Assembly (NCBI GenBank): GCA_964530825.1
Contig: CAZHCA010000006.1
Coordinates: 124,001-188,000 of the forward strand
DNA: 64,000 nucleotides
Direction: 5' to 3'
From: CAZHCA01 sp964530825
Lineage (GTDB): Bacteria; Bacteroidota; Bacteroidia; Chitinophagales; Saprospiraceae
Part shown: one piece after another, positions 1 to 7,774 of the stretch
Position numbering within the stretch: the first letter of the stretch is position 1
How the letters are laid out: each line of letters begins with the position of its first letter
Notes under the pieces: model-generated
Told to the model about the DNA's origin: nothing
What the model saw: the letters and a program-made list of their open reading frames with translations, nothing else
Database searches by the model: none
Position numbers and translations under genes: made by a program

Positions 1-610
1 AATGCCGGCAACCCATGAAAGCACCGCCCGCAAGGGGCGAAGGATGAGCGGCTTCCAGAACCAAATGTTTCTGGTTGTCGATCAGCACCTTTTTGCGCCG
101 GGCGAAACTACCCCAAAGCAAAAACACCAGGCCCTCGCGTTCGTTCGATAGCTTGCTGATAACGGCATCGGTAAAGCGCTGCCAACCGATCTTTTCGTGC
201 GACTTCGGTTGTTTCTTTTCGACCGTCAGCATGGCGTTGAGCAAGAATACACCCTGCTGCGCCCAGGAGGTCAGATCGCCGTGATTGGGAATGGCGGCGC
301 CGGTGTCGGCGTGAATTTCTTTGAAGATATTGCGCAGTGACGGCGGAATCCGAACGCTGGGCGGTACCGAAAAACTCAGCCCCATTGCCTCTCCTGGATT
401 ATGGTAGGGATCCTGGCCCAGGATGAGTACCTTGACGGTTTCGAAGGGCGTCTGCTGGAAAGCATTGAAGATCAGTGATCCTGGCGGGTATATCGTTTTG
501 CCGGCTTCTTTTTCGCGACGCAGAAAGCTGGCCAGTCCCTGGAAATACGGCTGCTTAAATTCATCGGCTAAAACGGCTTTCCAGCTGGGTTCTATCTTTA
601 CATCGCTCAT
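1..610 (-). CDS. ung: Uracil-DNA glycosylase, family 1 (3' end cut by window edge)
   Basis: Removes uracil from DNA in base-excision repair; cytoplasmic. The reading frame opens at an ATG at 610 and runs off the left edge in frame. The translation shows the water-activating motif GQDPYHNPGEAMGLSFSVP (catalytic Asp in GQDPYH), then LLWGSFARRKK, and the DNA-intercalation loop HPSPLAGGAFMGCRH close to the edge, all in the order expected for family 1 enzymes. About 203 codons are visible, of about 220 usual, so only the last 15-25 residues are missing. The gene is downstream of, and on the same strand as, the hydrolase at 664-1596. Identification is secure. Confidence 0.97.
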   Translation of the reverse strand, partial: MSDVKIEPSWKAVLADEFKQPYFQGLASFLRREKEAGKTIYPPGSLIFNAFQQTPFETVKVLILGQDPYHNPGEAMGLSFSVPPSVRIPPSLRNIFKEIHADTGAAIPNHGDLTSWAQQGVFLLNAMLTVEKKQPKSHEKIGWQRFTDAVISKLSNEREGLVFLLWGSFARRKKVLIDNQKHLVLEAAHPSPLAGGAFMGCRH

Positions 611-663
611 GGTAAAAGAAAGGTATTTTGGGAAAGAAACGGGTAGCTGGCCGATAGGTTTAT

Positions 664-1596
664 TTACTCGGCCGATAATGACCGGATACCTAGGGTCTGT
701 TCTGCCCCGATTAAATTGTAATCGATGAGCCGGTGGAGCGACTCGATTAGTAAAGGTCGGGCGGTCCAGAGCAGATCGTGCCCGCTATCTTCGACTAGGA
801 CTAATTCGGCCGAAGCGGCGCTGCGTAACCTTTCGTAGGCAAAGGAAGCGTTCTCGGGGAAAATGAGCCGGTCGCGCCGACCGTGCAAAACAATGCAATG
901 GGCATCAATGCGGTACCAGCGATCTTCCATGCGTCGGAGTTCGTCGGCGTGGGAAAGTTTCTCCGCGTTGGCTACCTTGAGCGCGCCCGGGACCAACCAC
1001 TCAAGCGCCCAGTGGCTGGAGGGGTAAGAAATGGAGTAGGTGGTTTCCAGGTCAGGCGCTACCGAAGCGGATTGCAGGAGCAGCCCGTCGACCAGATCGG
1101 GAAAATCTATGGCCAGCCGGGTAGCTACCGATCCACCATAGGACGAACCGTGTACAACAATGGGGAAATGCACTTTGCGCTTTTGGCGCAAAAGTTTGGC
1201 AATTGCCGCGGCCTGTTTTTTCAGCGAGGTAATGGGGCGGCCGTAGTCCGAGTAGCCATAGCCCAAACGATCGACGGCCATGAGTTTGGCACGCGCCAGC
1301 AGGGAGCTGTCCTTCAGCAAGCCTAGCCAGAATGCTGATGATGACGGGGCGCCGTGCACAAATAAAACGAGGGGCAGGGAATCATTGCCGATCTCTACGT
1401 AACGCATCGAGTGCTCCTCGAAGGAGTAATGGTGTACGGCTGCCTCCAGTTCCAGCGCATTTTTAGCGAGCTTGCGCATTAAGGACTGATCGTTGTACCG
1501 CAGGTCTGAGGCCTGGTACAAGGCCAGCAAACCGCCAATCAGCAGGAGCGAGAAATAAAATCGTTTTTTTCGTAGGAGGGAATAAAATTTGCTCAC
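664..1596 (-). CDS. Membrane-anchored alpha/beta hydrolase
   Basis: A 310-residue alpha/beta-hydrolase-fold protein of unknown substrate. Residues 12-28 form a hydrophobic N-terminal anchor after a basic start. The oxyanion region is HGAPSSSAFW (81-90). The nucleophile elbow is HGSSYGG, with Ser152 in GxSxG. The likely acid is Asp242 (HGRRDRL) and the catalytic His is His273 (EDSGHDLLW). The triad is complete, so activity is expected. The start is a GTG at 1596; no ATG lies near it in frame. The protein probably sits in the inner membrane with the catalytic domain in the periplasm. The family includes esterases, lipases and haloperoxidase-like enzymes, and nothing here separates them. Confidence 0.85.
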   Translation of the reverse strand: MSKFYSLLRKKRFYFSLLLIGGLLALYQASDLRYNDQSLMRKLAKNALELEAAVHHYSFEEHSMRYVEIGNDSLPLVLFVHGAPSSSAFWLGLLKDSSLLARAKLMAVDRLGYGYSDYGRPITSLKKQAAAIAKLLRQKRKVHFPIVVHGSSYGGSVATRLAIDFPDLVDGLLLQSASVAPDLETTYSISYPSSHWALEWLVPGALKVANAEKLSHADELRRMEDRWYRIDAHCIVLHGRRDRLIFPENASFAYERLRSAASAELVLVEDSGHDLLWTARPLLIESLHRLIDYNLIGAEQTLGIRSLSAE

Positions 1597-1683
1597 GGTA
1601 GTTTAGCTTTCATCTAAAAAGGAAACGCAACCCGTTGGGCGAGGTTGTATCCGATAACTTAAAGTTATACAAATGCCGGGTAA

Positions 1684-1714
1684 TTGCTTTATCGGCCAAA
1701 CTTCGCTATTTTTG
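1684..1714 (+). promoter_or_regulatory. Bacteroidota-type promoter of tRNA-Arg(TCT)
   Basis: A TTG at 1684-1686 and TATTTTTG at 1707-1714 are separated by 20 bases. This matches the Bacteroidota sigma-factor consensus (TTG around -33, TAnnTTTG around -7). The tRNA gene begins 44 bases beyond the box, leaving a short 5' leader to be trimmed by RNase P. Confidence 0.7.
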
Positions 1715-1757
1715 CATCTGCCATCAGCCACAACAGGCTTTTTCCAATGGTCCATTT

Positions 1758-1831
1758 GGTCCCGTAGCTCAGTTGGATAGAGCAACTGACTTCTAATCAG
1801 TAGGTCCCAGGTTCGAATCCTGGCGGGATCG
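1758..1831 (+). tRNA. tRNA-Arg (anticodon TCT)
   Basis: A 74-nt cloverleaf. The acceptor arms are GGTCCCG and CGGGATC with one G-T pair; the D stem is GCTC/GAGC; the anticodon stem is ACTGA/TCAGT with loop CTTCTAA, giving anticodon TCT; the T arm is CCAGG-TTCGAAT-CCTGG. The discriminator is G and no CCA is encoded. It reads AGA codons. Confidence 0.97.
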
Positions 1832-1842
1832 CTTTTTCAGGT

Positions 1843-2781
1843 TTGAGTGCCAAATCCCATAACCCTTATTCCCTGCACCACCAATCATCGCACACGCCTT
1901 TTCTTGCCGCTTTCGGCTTTTCCTTCTTCTGGGCCCTTACCGGCGTCACCGTCCGCCTTTTGCCTGCTTTATCGGGTTTGACGATAACAGCTTTTCGCTG
2001 TTTGTTCGCCGCGGCACCACTTCTGCTCCTACTATGGTGGCGAGGGGACAGACAATGGTGGCGAAGCGGGTGGGATCCGATTGCGGGCTTGCTTATCGTT
2101 ATCATGCTGGCCTATACCCTTACCGTGGTGTTGGCTTACCAGCGGGCCCCGGTAGCCGAGGTAGTGCTGATCAACGGTAGCTCGCCCCTTTTCGTCCTGG
2201 TCTACCGGGGATTGCGTCGGCTGCCGCTGCGCAGGGGTGAGGTAATGGGTGCTCTGCTGGCCCTCATGGGATTGGTACTGGTGGTGATGCCGGGTCTACG
2301 GTCACCCGCAGCCGGTCTGCCGTACCGGTCGCAGGGTTTGTTGCTGGCCCTCTGCTCTAGCCTCCTGATCGCCGTGTATGCCATGCTGTATTTTACCCGG
2401 GTAAATGGTCGCCCCTTGCCGAGTCCATTGCTACTGTCTGCCCGTATTTTTGCTATCGGTGCGCTACTGTTTCCGGTTTTGGCCTGGAGCAGAGCTCCGA
2501 GTGATGTAGCTGTTTACTCACTTTCGGCCATCGACTGGATCCTTCTGGTCAGCTTGGGAGCGCTGTCTACGGCTTTGCCTGCCCTCTGTTACAGCTTTGC
2601 CGCACAGTGGTTGCCGCCCCTCTGGACGACTTCCTTCCGTTTGCTGACTCCAGTTTTGGCGACTGGATTTGCCTTCTTGCTTTTTGCCGAGCGCCCAGGT
2701 ATTTGGGTATGGCCGGGCGGGGGGTGTATTCTTCTCGGCCTGTGGTTCATGACTGGGCTGTATGGTAGAAGCGTCGGCTAA
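1843..2781 (+). CDS. EamA/DMT-family transporter
   Basis: A 312-residue inner-membrane protein with about ten hydrophobic segments in two halves, the EamA (drug/metabolite exporter) pattern. The N-terminal half has FSFFWALTGVTVRLL and the typical APVAEVVLINGSSPLFV stretch; the C-terminal half has LSTALPALCYSFAAQW and ends in GGGCILLGLWF. Members export amino acids, sugars or other metabolites; the substrate cannot be told from sequence. The start is uncertain: the best in-frame candidate is TTG at 1843, just 12 bases after the tRNA, and the next in-frame ATG (about 2104) would remove several membrane segments. Confidence 0.9.
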   Translation: MSAKSHNPYSLHHQSSHTPFLAAFGFSFFWALTGVTVRLLPALSGLTITAFRCLFAAAPLLLLLWWRGDRQWWRSGWDPIAGLLIVIMLAYTLTVVLAYQRAPVAEVVLINGSSPLFVLVYRGLRRLPLRRGEVMGALLALMGLVLVVMPGLRSPAAGLPYRSQGLLLALCSSLLIAVYAMLYFTRVNGRPLPSPLLLSARIFAIGALLFPVLAWSRAPSDVAVYSLSAIDWILLVSLGALSTALPALCYSFAAQWLPPLWTTSFRLLTPVLATGFAFLLFAERPGIWVWPGGGCILLGLWFMTGLYGRSVG

Positions 2782-2825
2782 TTTCTTTTTTGTGAAAAAT
2801 GGCATAAATAAAGCAGCCGTTGGAG

Positions 2826-2841
2826 TAGGTATTTCTACCTA
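2826..2841. promoter_or_regulatory. Inverted repeat upstream of the PUL regulator
   Basis: TAGGTA-TTTC-TACCTA is a perfect 6-bp inverted repeat, 33 bases before the regulator start at 2874. Its position and symmetry fit an operator, perhaps for autoregulation by the LuxR-type protein it precedes. No second copy was found upstream of the GH144 or SusC genes, so the assignment is only positional. Confidence 0.4.
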
Positions 2842-2873
2842 AACCACTAAAATCCTTAGCTTTATGGAGTAGT

Positions 2874-5666
2874 TTGCGCGTAAAATTCCAGGCTTTGTCG
2901 AAAGAAACGTTTTTGCCGAGTTGGAGTTTCTGGTTATTTCTCCTGCTGATAATGGATAATCCTCACCCGCTGCAAGGGCGGGAAGCGCCTCGCATTACCA
3001 ACTTTACGGAGGCTACCGCCGCTTACCGCCAAGTGTGGTCGGTCAGACAGGCCGCTAATGGATTCTGGTATTTTGGCACCTCAGGTGGCATGCTGGAATA
3101 CGATGGTACCTGGTGGAATCGATTTCAACTGCCGAATAGCCAACCGGTGCGCGCCCTTACCTGCGGCTCCAATGGTAAAATCTATACTGGTGGTTTCGAA
3201 GAATTAGGATACTGGGCGCCAGATCCGGACCTCGGGTTGCGGTATCAGTCATTGGTCGAACTGGTCGATCCTGCTGCCCTGGACAAAGAGGAAATCTGGA
3301 ATATCGTACCCTACATGGAAGGGATTTATTTTCAATCCTTTTCCCGGATTTACAAGTTCCGCGGTGGCCAGGTCTACGCCATACAGCCGCCGCAGAATAT
3401 CATGTTTATGCGGGTCATTCACGATAAGTTAATCGTGCCCGTCATCGATCGGGGACTGTACCAGTTAAACGCCGACGATACCTTTACCTTCATTCAAGGC
3501 AGCGAGCGTTTTGCCGGTACGGAAATCAAATTGCTCATCGAACAACCGGGCGGCGCTTTTCTGATCGGTACCGAAGACGATGGCGTCTTTCAGTACCGGG
3601 CCGGCAAATTCCTCCCTTGGAATATTCAGCTCAACGAGCAGTTATTAACTTACCAGCTCAATACAGGCGTCGGGCTGCATAATGGCGATCTTGCATTGGG
3701 TACGCTACTCAACGGGGTTTTCATCGTCGACGCTCAAGGCAATATCCGCTACCACCTCAACCGTACGGCGGGCCTGCAAAATAATACCGTCCTGTCCTTG
3801 CACGAAGATCAGCGAGGTGACCTTTGGATCGGCACCGACAATGGGATCGACCTGGCTGAACTGAGCGCGCCCCTGACGTTTTTTGACGACCGCCTCGGCG
3901 CCATCGGTACGGTATACTGCGCTGCTCGCTTCCAGGATCGCCTTTACCTGGGCACCAATCAGGGGCTTTTCCTTCGGCGCCTCGATGCTGCCTCCGATGC
4001 GTTTACGTTGGTTGCTGGGACCCAGGGCCAGGTTTGGAGCCTAAAAGTCGTCGACAATCGTCTGTACTGCGGGCATAACGTGGGTACCTTTCAAGTTGAG
4101 GGTGACCGCGTACAGCTCATTTCCGAAGTTAACGGTGGTTGGGAAATGCATTCCCATCCGGAAGATCCGACGCTATTTATTCAGGGTACCTACACCGGGC
4201 TGGTTGCTTACCGGCGCACCCCCAGCGGATTAAAATTTCTGGGCCGGATTGCAAATTTTCCGGAATCTTGCCGTACCCTGGCCTTTGATTCGAAAGGTCA
4301 GCTGTGGGGTGCCCACCCCAGCCGTGGCCTTTTTAAGGTGCAGCTTGATATCGACCGATTGCAGGTAAGTAATGCCCGCGAATTCGGAGAGCAAAACGGT
4401 CTACCAACAACGTATCAGCTTTCGCTGGTAAAAAACGACGGGCAGGTGCTCGTCAAAGCAGGCGGAATGTTCTTTCGGTATCATCCCATCGCCGACCAGT
4501 TCATTGATGCCAACTTTCCGAAGTCCAGGCCGGGGGAGGAAATCCGGTTAAATGCTCATTTTATCTTTCCCCGGGATACTTTTTGGGTAGGAACGAATGA
4601 GGTCGCATGGCACTACCCGGGCGGTAGGCGCAAGCTGCAATTATCCCTAGTGCCTCGCTATCCGGAAATCATTGAGCTGGGGGCAGGCCGCTATTTGTTC
4701 GGGTTGAAAAATGGTTATGCCGTGCTGGACACCCGGAAAAAAGGAAATAAGCTACCTTCGGGTCACTTGCACATCAGAAGGATCGAGGCTCCAAGTCGCA
4801 CCGTGCACCTTACTCAAGAGGACGCACTGGTGCATTTCGGATCCAAGGATCACAATCTCGGCATCTATTTCAGCCATACCGATCCGGCCAGGACCGTACG
4901 ATACGAATACCAACTGGAGGGCTTGTCGGAAACCTGGCATTCCGTAGAGCAAAAGGCCTATCAATCGTTCACAAACCTGCGGGGCGGACAATACACTTTT
5001 CGGTTACGTACCCAGGAAGCTCCCGGAGAGGTGGCCACGGTTGCCATTTCCATTGCCTACCTGTGGTGGGAAACCCCGTTGGCTAAGTTCGGGCTGATCG
5101 TTTTTATTTTTGGGTTATTTTTTCTGATGCACCGGTGGTATCAATACCGGCTACAACAAATCCGGCGCGTTAAGGAAAAACAACTACAGGAGGAGCGCAT
5201 CCGCAGCCGGAATGAGAAGCTTCAGGCCGAGATCATCGCAAAAAGCAAGGAACTGGCCAATACGGCCAACAACCTTATCCGGAAAAACGAGCTGCTGATC
5301 GAACTTCAGTGCCGGTTGAAAGATTTAAAGCCGAGAAACGGACAAGGCATAGATGCTGATGCCTACTACCGGCTGTACCACCTGATCGACCACAATATTA
5401 CCAATGATGCAGACCGGGCTCTTTTTGAGACCAATCTGGAAGAGGTTCACGAATCTTTTTTTAAGGCGCTGCTGCAAAGCTTCCCCGACCTTACTCCCGG
5501 TGATCTTCGCCTGGCCGCCTATTTACGTATGAATCTCACGACGAAAGAAATTGCACCCTTGCTCAATATCTCGGTGCGCGGAGTAGAAAATAAACGCTAT
5601 CGATTACGAAAAAAAATGGGTCTCGACGCCGATGAAAACCTCACTGAATTCATGATGCAGTTTTGA
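2874..5666 (+). CDS. Membrane-bound propeller/Y_Y_Y/LuxR-HTH one-component regulator
   Basis: Likely senses a glycan breakdown product in the periplasm and controls the neighbouring PUL. It has 930 residues in this order: signal/anchor (about 14-27), two-component-regulator propeller repeats (about 40-620; examples VWSVRQAANGFWYFGTSGG and LWIGTDNGIDLAEL), a Y_Y_Y domain (about 634-722), one membrane helix (about 728-750), a coiled coil (about 752-800) and a C-terminal LuxR/GerE-type HTH (about 869-930; LTTKEIAPLLNISVRGVENK). No kinase, receiver or AraC domain is present, unlike the classical hybrid two-component regulators of Bacteroides PULs. The start is TTG 2874; the ATG at 2864 hits a stop after two codons. 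It is the first gene of the + strand locus. Confidence 0.9.
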   Translation: MRVKFQALSKETFLPSWSFWLFLLLIMDNPHPLQGREAPRITNFTEATAAYRQVWSVRQAANGFWYFGTSGGMLEYDGTWWNRFQLPNSQPVRALTCGSNGKIYTGGFEELGYWAPDPDLGLRYQSLVELVDPAALDKEEIWNIVPYMEGIYFQSFSRIYKFRGGQVYAIQPPQNIMFMRVIHDKLIVPVIDRGLYQLNADDTFTFIQGSERFAGTEIKLLIEQPGGAFLIGTEDDGVFQYRAGKFLPWNIQLNEQLLTYQLNTGVGLHNGDLALGTLLNGVFIVDAQGNIRYHLNRTAGLQNNTVLSLHEDQRGDLWIGTDNGIDLAELSAPLTFFDDRLGAIGTVYCAARFQDRLYLGTNQGLFLRRLDAASDAFTLVAGTQGQVWSLKVVDNRLYCGHNVGTFQVEGDRVQLISEVNGGWEMHSHPEDPTLFIQGTYTGLVAYRRTPSGLKFLGRIANFPESCRTLAFDSKGQLWGAHPSRGLFKVQLDIDRLQVSNAREFGEQNGLPTTYQLSLVKNDGQVLVKAGGMFFRYHPIADQFIDANFPKSRPGEEIRLNAHFIFPRDTFWVGTNEVAWHYPGGRRKLQLSLVPRYPEIIELGAGRYLFGLKNGYAVLDTRKKGNKLPSGHLHIRRIEAPSRTVHLTQEDALVHFGSKDHNLGIYFSHTDPARTVRYEYQLEGLSETWHSVEQKAYQSFTNLRGGQYTFRLRTQEAPGEVATVAISIAYLWWETPLAKFGLIVFIFGLFFLMHRWYQYRLQQIRRVKEKQLQEERIRSRNEKLQAEIIAKSKELANTANNLIRKNELLIELQCRLKDLKPRNGQGIDADAYYRLYHLIDHNITNDADRALFETNLEEVHESFFKALLQSFPDLTPGDLRLAAYLRMNLTTKEIAPLLNISVRGVENKRYRLRKKMGLDADENLTEFMMQF

Positions 5667-5817
5667 AAAACCGTCTTTTTTAGGTTAAAATTGACAAAAA
5701 AGCCCTGTTGGTGTAGTTATGGTGAGGTGTTTTTCTTTCTTGTAGTCCTTTTTTTTACCAACTTTATTTGGCAATGGATCGTGGCAAAGTTTTTTTGTTT
5801 GGAATCCTAAATCCGTT

Positions 5818-5846
5818 TTGGTCACTGATTGGGAGCAATACATTTG
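5818..5846 (+). promoter_or_regulatory. Promoter of the GH144 / CBM-like genes
   Basis: TTG at 5818-5820 and TACATTTG at 5839-5846, separated by 18 bases, match the Bacteroidota TTG / TAnnTTTG consensus. The GH144 ATG is at 5889, giving a leader of roughly 35 nt. The 222-base gap after the regulator gene otherwise holds nothing recognisable. Confidence 0.65.
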
Positions 5847-5888
5847 CGCTGCCGTTGGTGGCTGTGATGGCCAAAACAAAGACCGCAA

Positions 5889-7751
5889 ATGAGAGGGCTG
5901 CTTTACCAATTACCTGTACTTGTTGTAGTTGTACTGGTTTCCTTCATACCCAACTTGCTCTGGGCGCAACCTGAAGCGCCTACAGGACTGACTGCCAAGG
6001 GTTACGACAGCCATGTCGAACTGCGCTGGGATCCTAGCTTTGCGCCCAATTTATTCACTTATCGCATCTACCGCTCTGAAGACGGTGGCGCAAATTTTGA
6101 GTTTGTCAAATCGGTCGGTGCTGACGAAGGTATCTGCATTGACTTTGTGGGCCGGCGCGACGCCGACCTGGTCTACCGGATAACCGTCATCAATTTTTCC
6201 GGTCAGGAGAGCGACTTCTCCGGTACGGCATCGGCATCGACGCGTGCGTTCACTGATGAGGAACTTCTCACGATGGTTCAGGAGTACACTTTCCGCTATT
6301 TTTGGGATTTCGCCCATCCGGTCTCCGGCTTAGCCCGGGAGCGCAATACGACGGCCACAGTAACCAGCGGTGGCAGTGGTTTTGGCGTTATGGCAATACT
6401 GGTCGGGATCGAGCGCGGTTTTATTACCCGTAAGGAGGGACTGGACCGGCTACTCAAAATCGCTACCTTTTTACAGGAGGATGCCGATCGCTTTATGGGC
6501 GTTTGGCCCCACTGGATGAATGGTGCGACCGGTGAGGTCATTCCCTTCAGCCGGCTTGATAACGGAGGCGACCTGGTAGAGACTTCTTTTCTTATTCAGG
6601 GGCTGCTGGCGGTGCGTCAGTACTTTGATGGCGAAACGCCTGAAGAAATAGAATTGCGCGAACGCATTACCCAAATGTGGGAGGAAGTAGACTGGAACTG
6701 GCACCGCAACGGCGGGCAAAATGTGCTTTGGTGGCACTGGTCGCCCGAATTCGGGTTTGAACTCAACCTGCAGATGCGGGGCTACTACGAATCTTTGATC
6801 ACCTACCTGCTGGCTGTAGCTTCCCCGACCAAAGGCATACCTGCTAACGTGTACCACGATGGGTGGGCTGGACTCGATCGCTATACCAATGGCAATAAGT
6901 ATTTTGGCTACACCATTTACGTCGGGCCTCCTTCCGGCGGCCCGCTATTCTGGGCCCACTATTCCTATATCGGTTTTGATCCCCGTTTCATTAAGGATCC
7001 CTATGCCAATTATTTCATCCACAATATCAATCATACCCTGGTTAACCGGGCGTATTGTATCGCCAACCCTGGCGGATACGAAGGATACGGGGAAAACTGC
7101 TGGGGGCTCACCTCGAGCGATGATCCCCTAGTGGGCTACCAGGCCCACGAGCCAAGGCGCGACAATGGCACAATCGCTCCCACGGCAGCGCTGAGCTCTA
7201 TGCCTTATACGCCCCAGGAATCCATGGGGCCCCTCCGGCATTTCTACCGGGAGCTAGGCGATCGCTTGTGGGGGAAATACGGCTTCTACGATGCTTTTAA
7301 CTTGACTGAAAACTGGTTTGCCAACTCCTATCTGGCAATTGATCAGGGGCCAATCATTTGTATGATTGAAAATTACCGCAGCGAATTGCTCTGGGACCTC
7401 TTTATGGCTAACCCGGAGATTCCAGTAGCCTTAGATAAAATTGGTTTTGAGACTGATTCAACGGTGGTCACTACTACCCAAGCTAACCCGGGAAAACAAC
7501 CTTTAAGTGTCCAGGTTTTTCCCAATCCCTTGGGTGCCGACGAGGTCCTTTTTATCGAACTGCGTCAAGTGACCGCCCTTCAGGCGCAATTATACACCCT
7601 TGACGGTCGCCAATTGGACGAATGGCGGCTAACCAAGGGGCTTAATCATCAAATCAGGTTGAATCGCGAAAGCCTACATGCCGGGGTTTACCTGTTGCGT
7701 TTACAAACCAACTATAGCACCTATACCCACAAAGTTTTAATCGCCAAATAA
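5889..7751 (+). CDS. GH144 endo-beta-1,2-glucanase-like enzyme with FN3 and T9SS sorting domain
   Basis: Predicted to cut beta-1,2-glucan chains outside the cell. It has 620 residues: a signal peptide (1-26, cleaved after LLWA), a fibronectin type III domain (about 30-115), the Pfam 'glycoamylase' domain that defines GH144 (about 122-520; marker stretches FWDFAHPVSGLARER, VTSGGSGFGVMAI, RLDNGGDLVETSFLIQGL and CWGLTSSDDP), and a T9SS C-terminal sorting domain (about 545-620; VFPNPLG, then GVYLLRL). The FN3 and sorting domain imply export through the outer membrane. The 'glucoamylase' name in databases is misleading: characterised GH144 members act on beta-1,2-glucan. It is paralogous to the lipoprotein at 15396-16784. 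The next gene starts 23 bases on. Confidence 0.9.
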   Translation: MRGLLYQLPVLVVVVLVSFIPNLLWAQPEAPTGLTAKGYDSHVELRWDPSFAPNLFTYRIYRSEDGGANFEFVKSVGADEGICIDFVGRRDADLVYRITVINFSGQESDFSGTASASTRAFTDEELLTMVQEYTFRYFWDFAHPVSGLARERNTTATVTSGGSGFGVMAILVGIERGFITRKEGLDRLLKIATFLQEDADRFMGVWPHWMNGATGEVIPFSRLDNGGDLVETSFLIQGLLAVRQYFDGETPEEIELRERITQMWEEVDWNWHRNGGQNVLWWHWSPEFGFELNLQMRGYYESLITYLLAVASPTKGIPANVYHDGWAGLDRYTNGNKYFGYTIYVGPPSGGPLFWAHYSYIGFDPRFIKDPYANYFIHNINHTLVNRAYCIANPGGYEGYGENCWGLTSSDDPLVGYQAHEPRRDNGTIAPTAALSSMPYTPQESMGPLRHFYRELGDRLWGKYGFYDAFNLTENWFANSYLAIDQGPIICMIENYRSELLWDLFMANPEIPVALDKIGFETDSTVVTTTQANPGKQPLSVQVFPNPLGADEVLFIELRQVTALQAQLYTLDGRQLDEWRLTKGLNHQIRLNRESLHAGVYLLRLQTNYSTYTHKVLIAK

Positions 7752-7774
7752 ATTATGTAACCAAAAATGTTGAT

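Noticed and set aside
883..1326. 147-codon open frame on the + strand
   Set aside because: It is antisense to the well-supported alpha/beta hydrolase gene, whose motifs are complete.
1603..1785. Open frame of 60 codons on the - strand
   Set aside because: It overlaps the tRNA-Arg gene and its promoter and has no protein-like features.
5889..7751. Naming the GH144 proteins glucoamylases
   Set aside because: The domain label is historical; characterised members act on beta-1,2-glucan, and the GH3 neighbour agrees with that.
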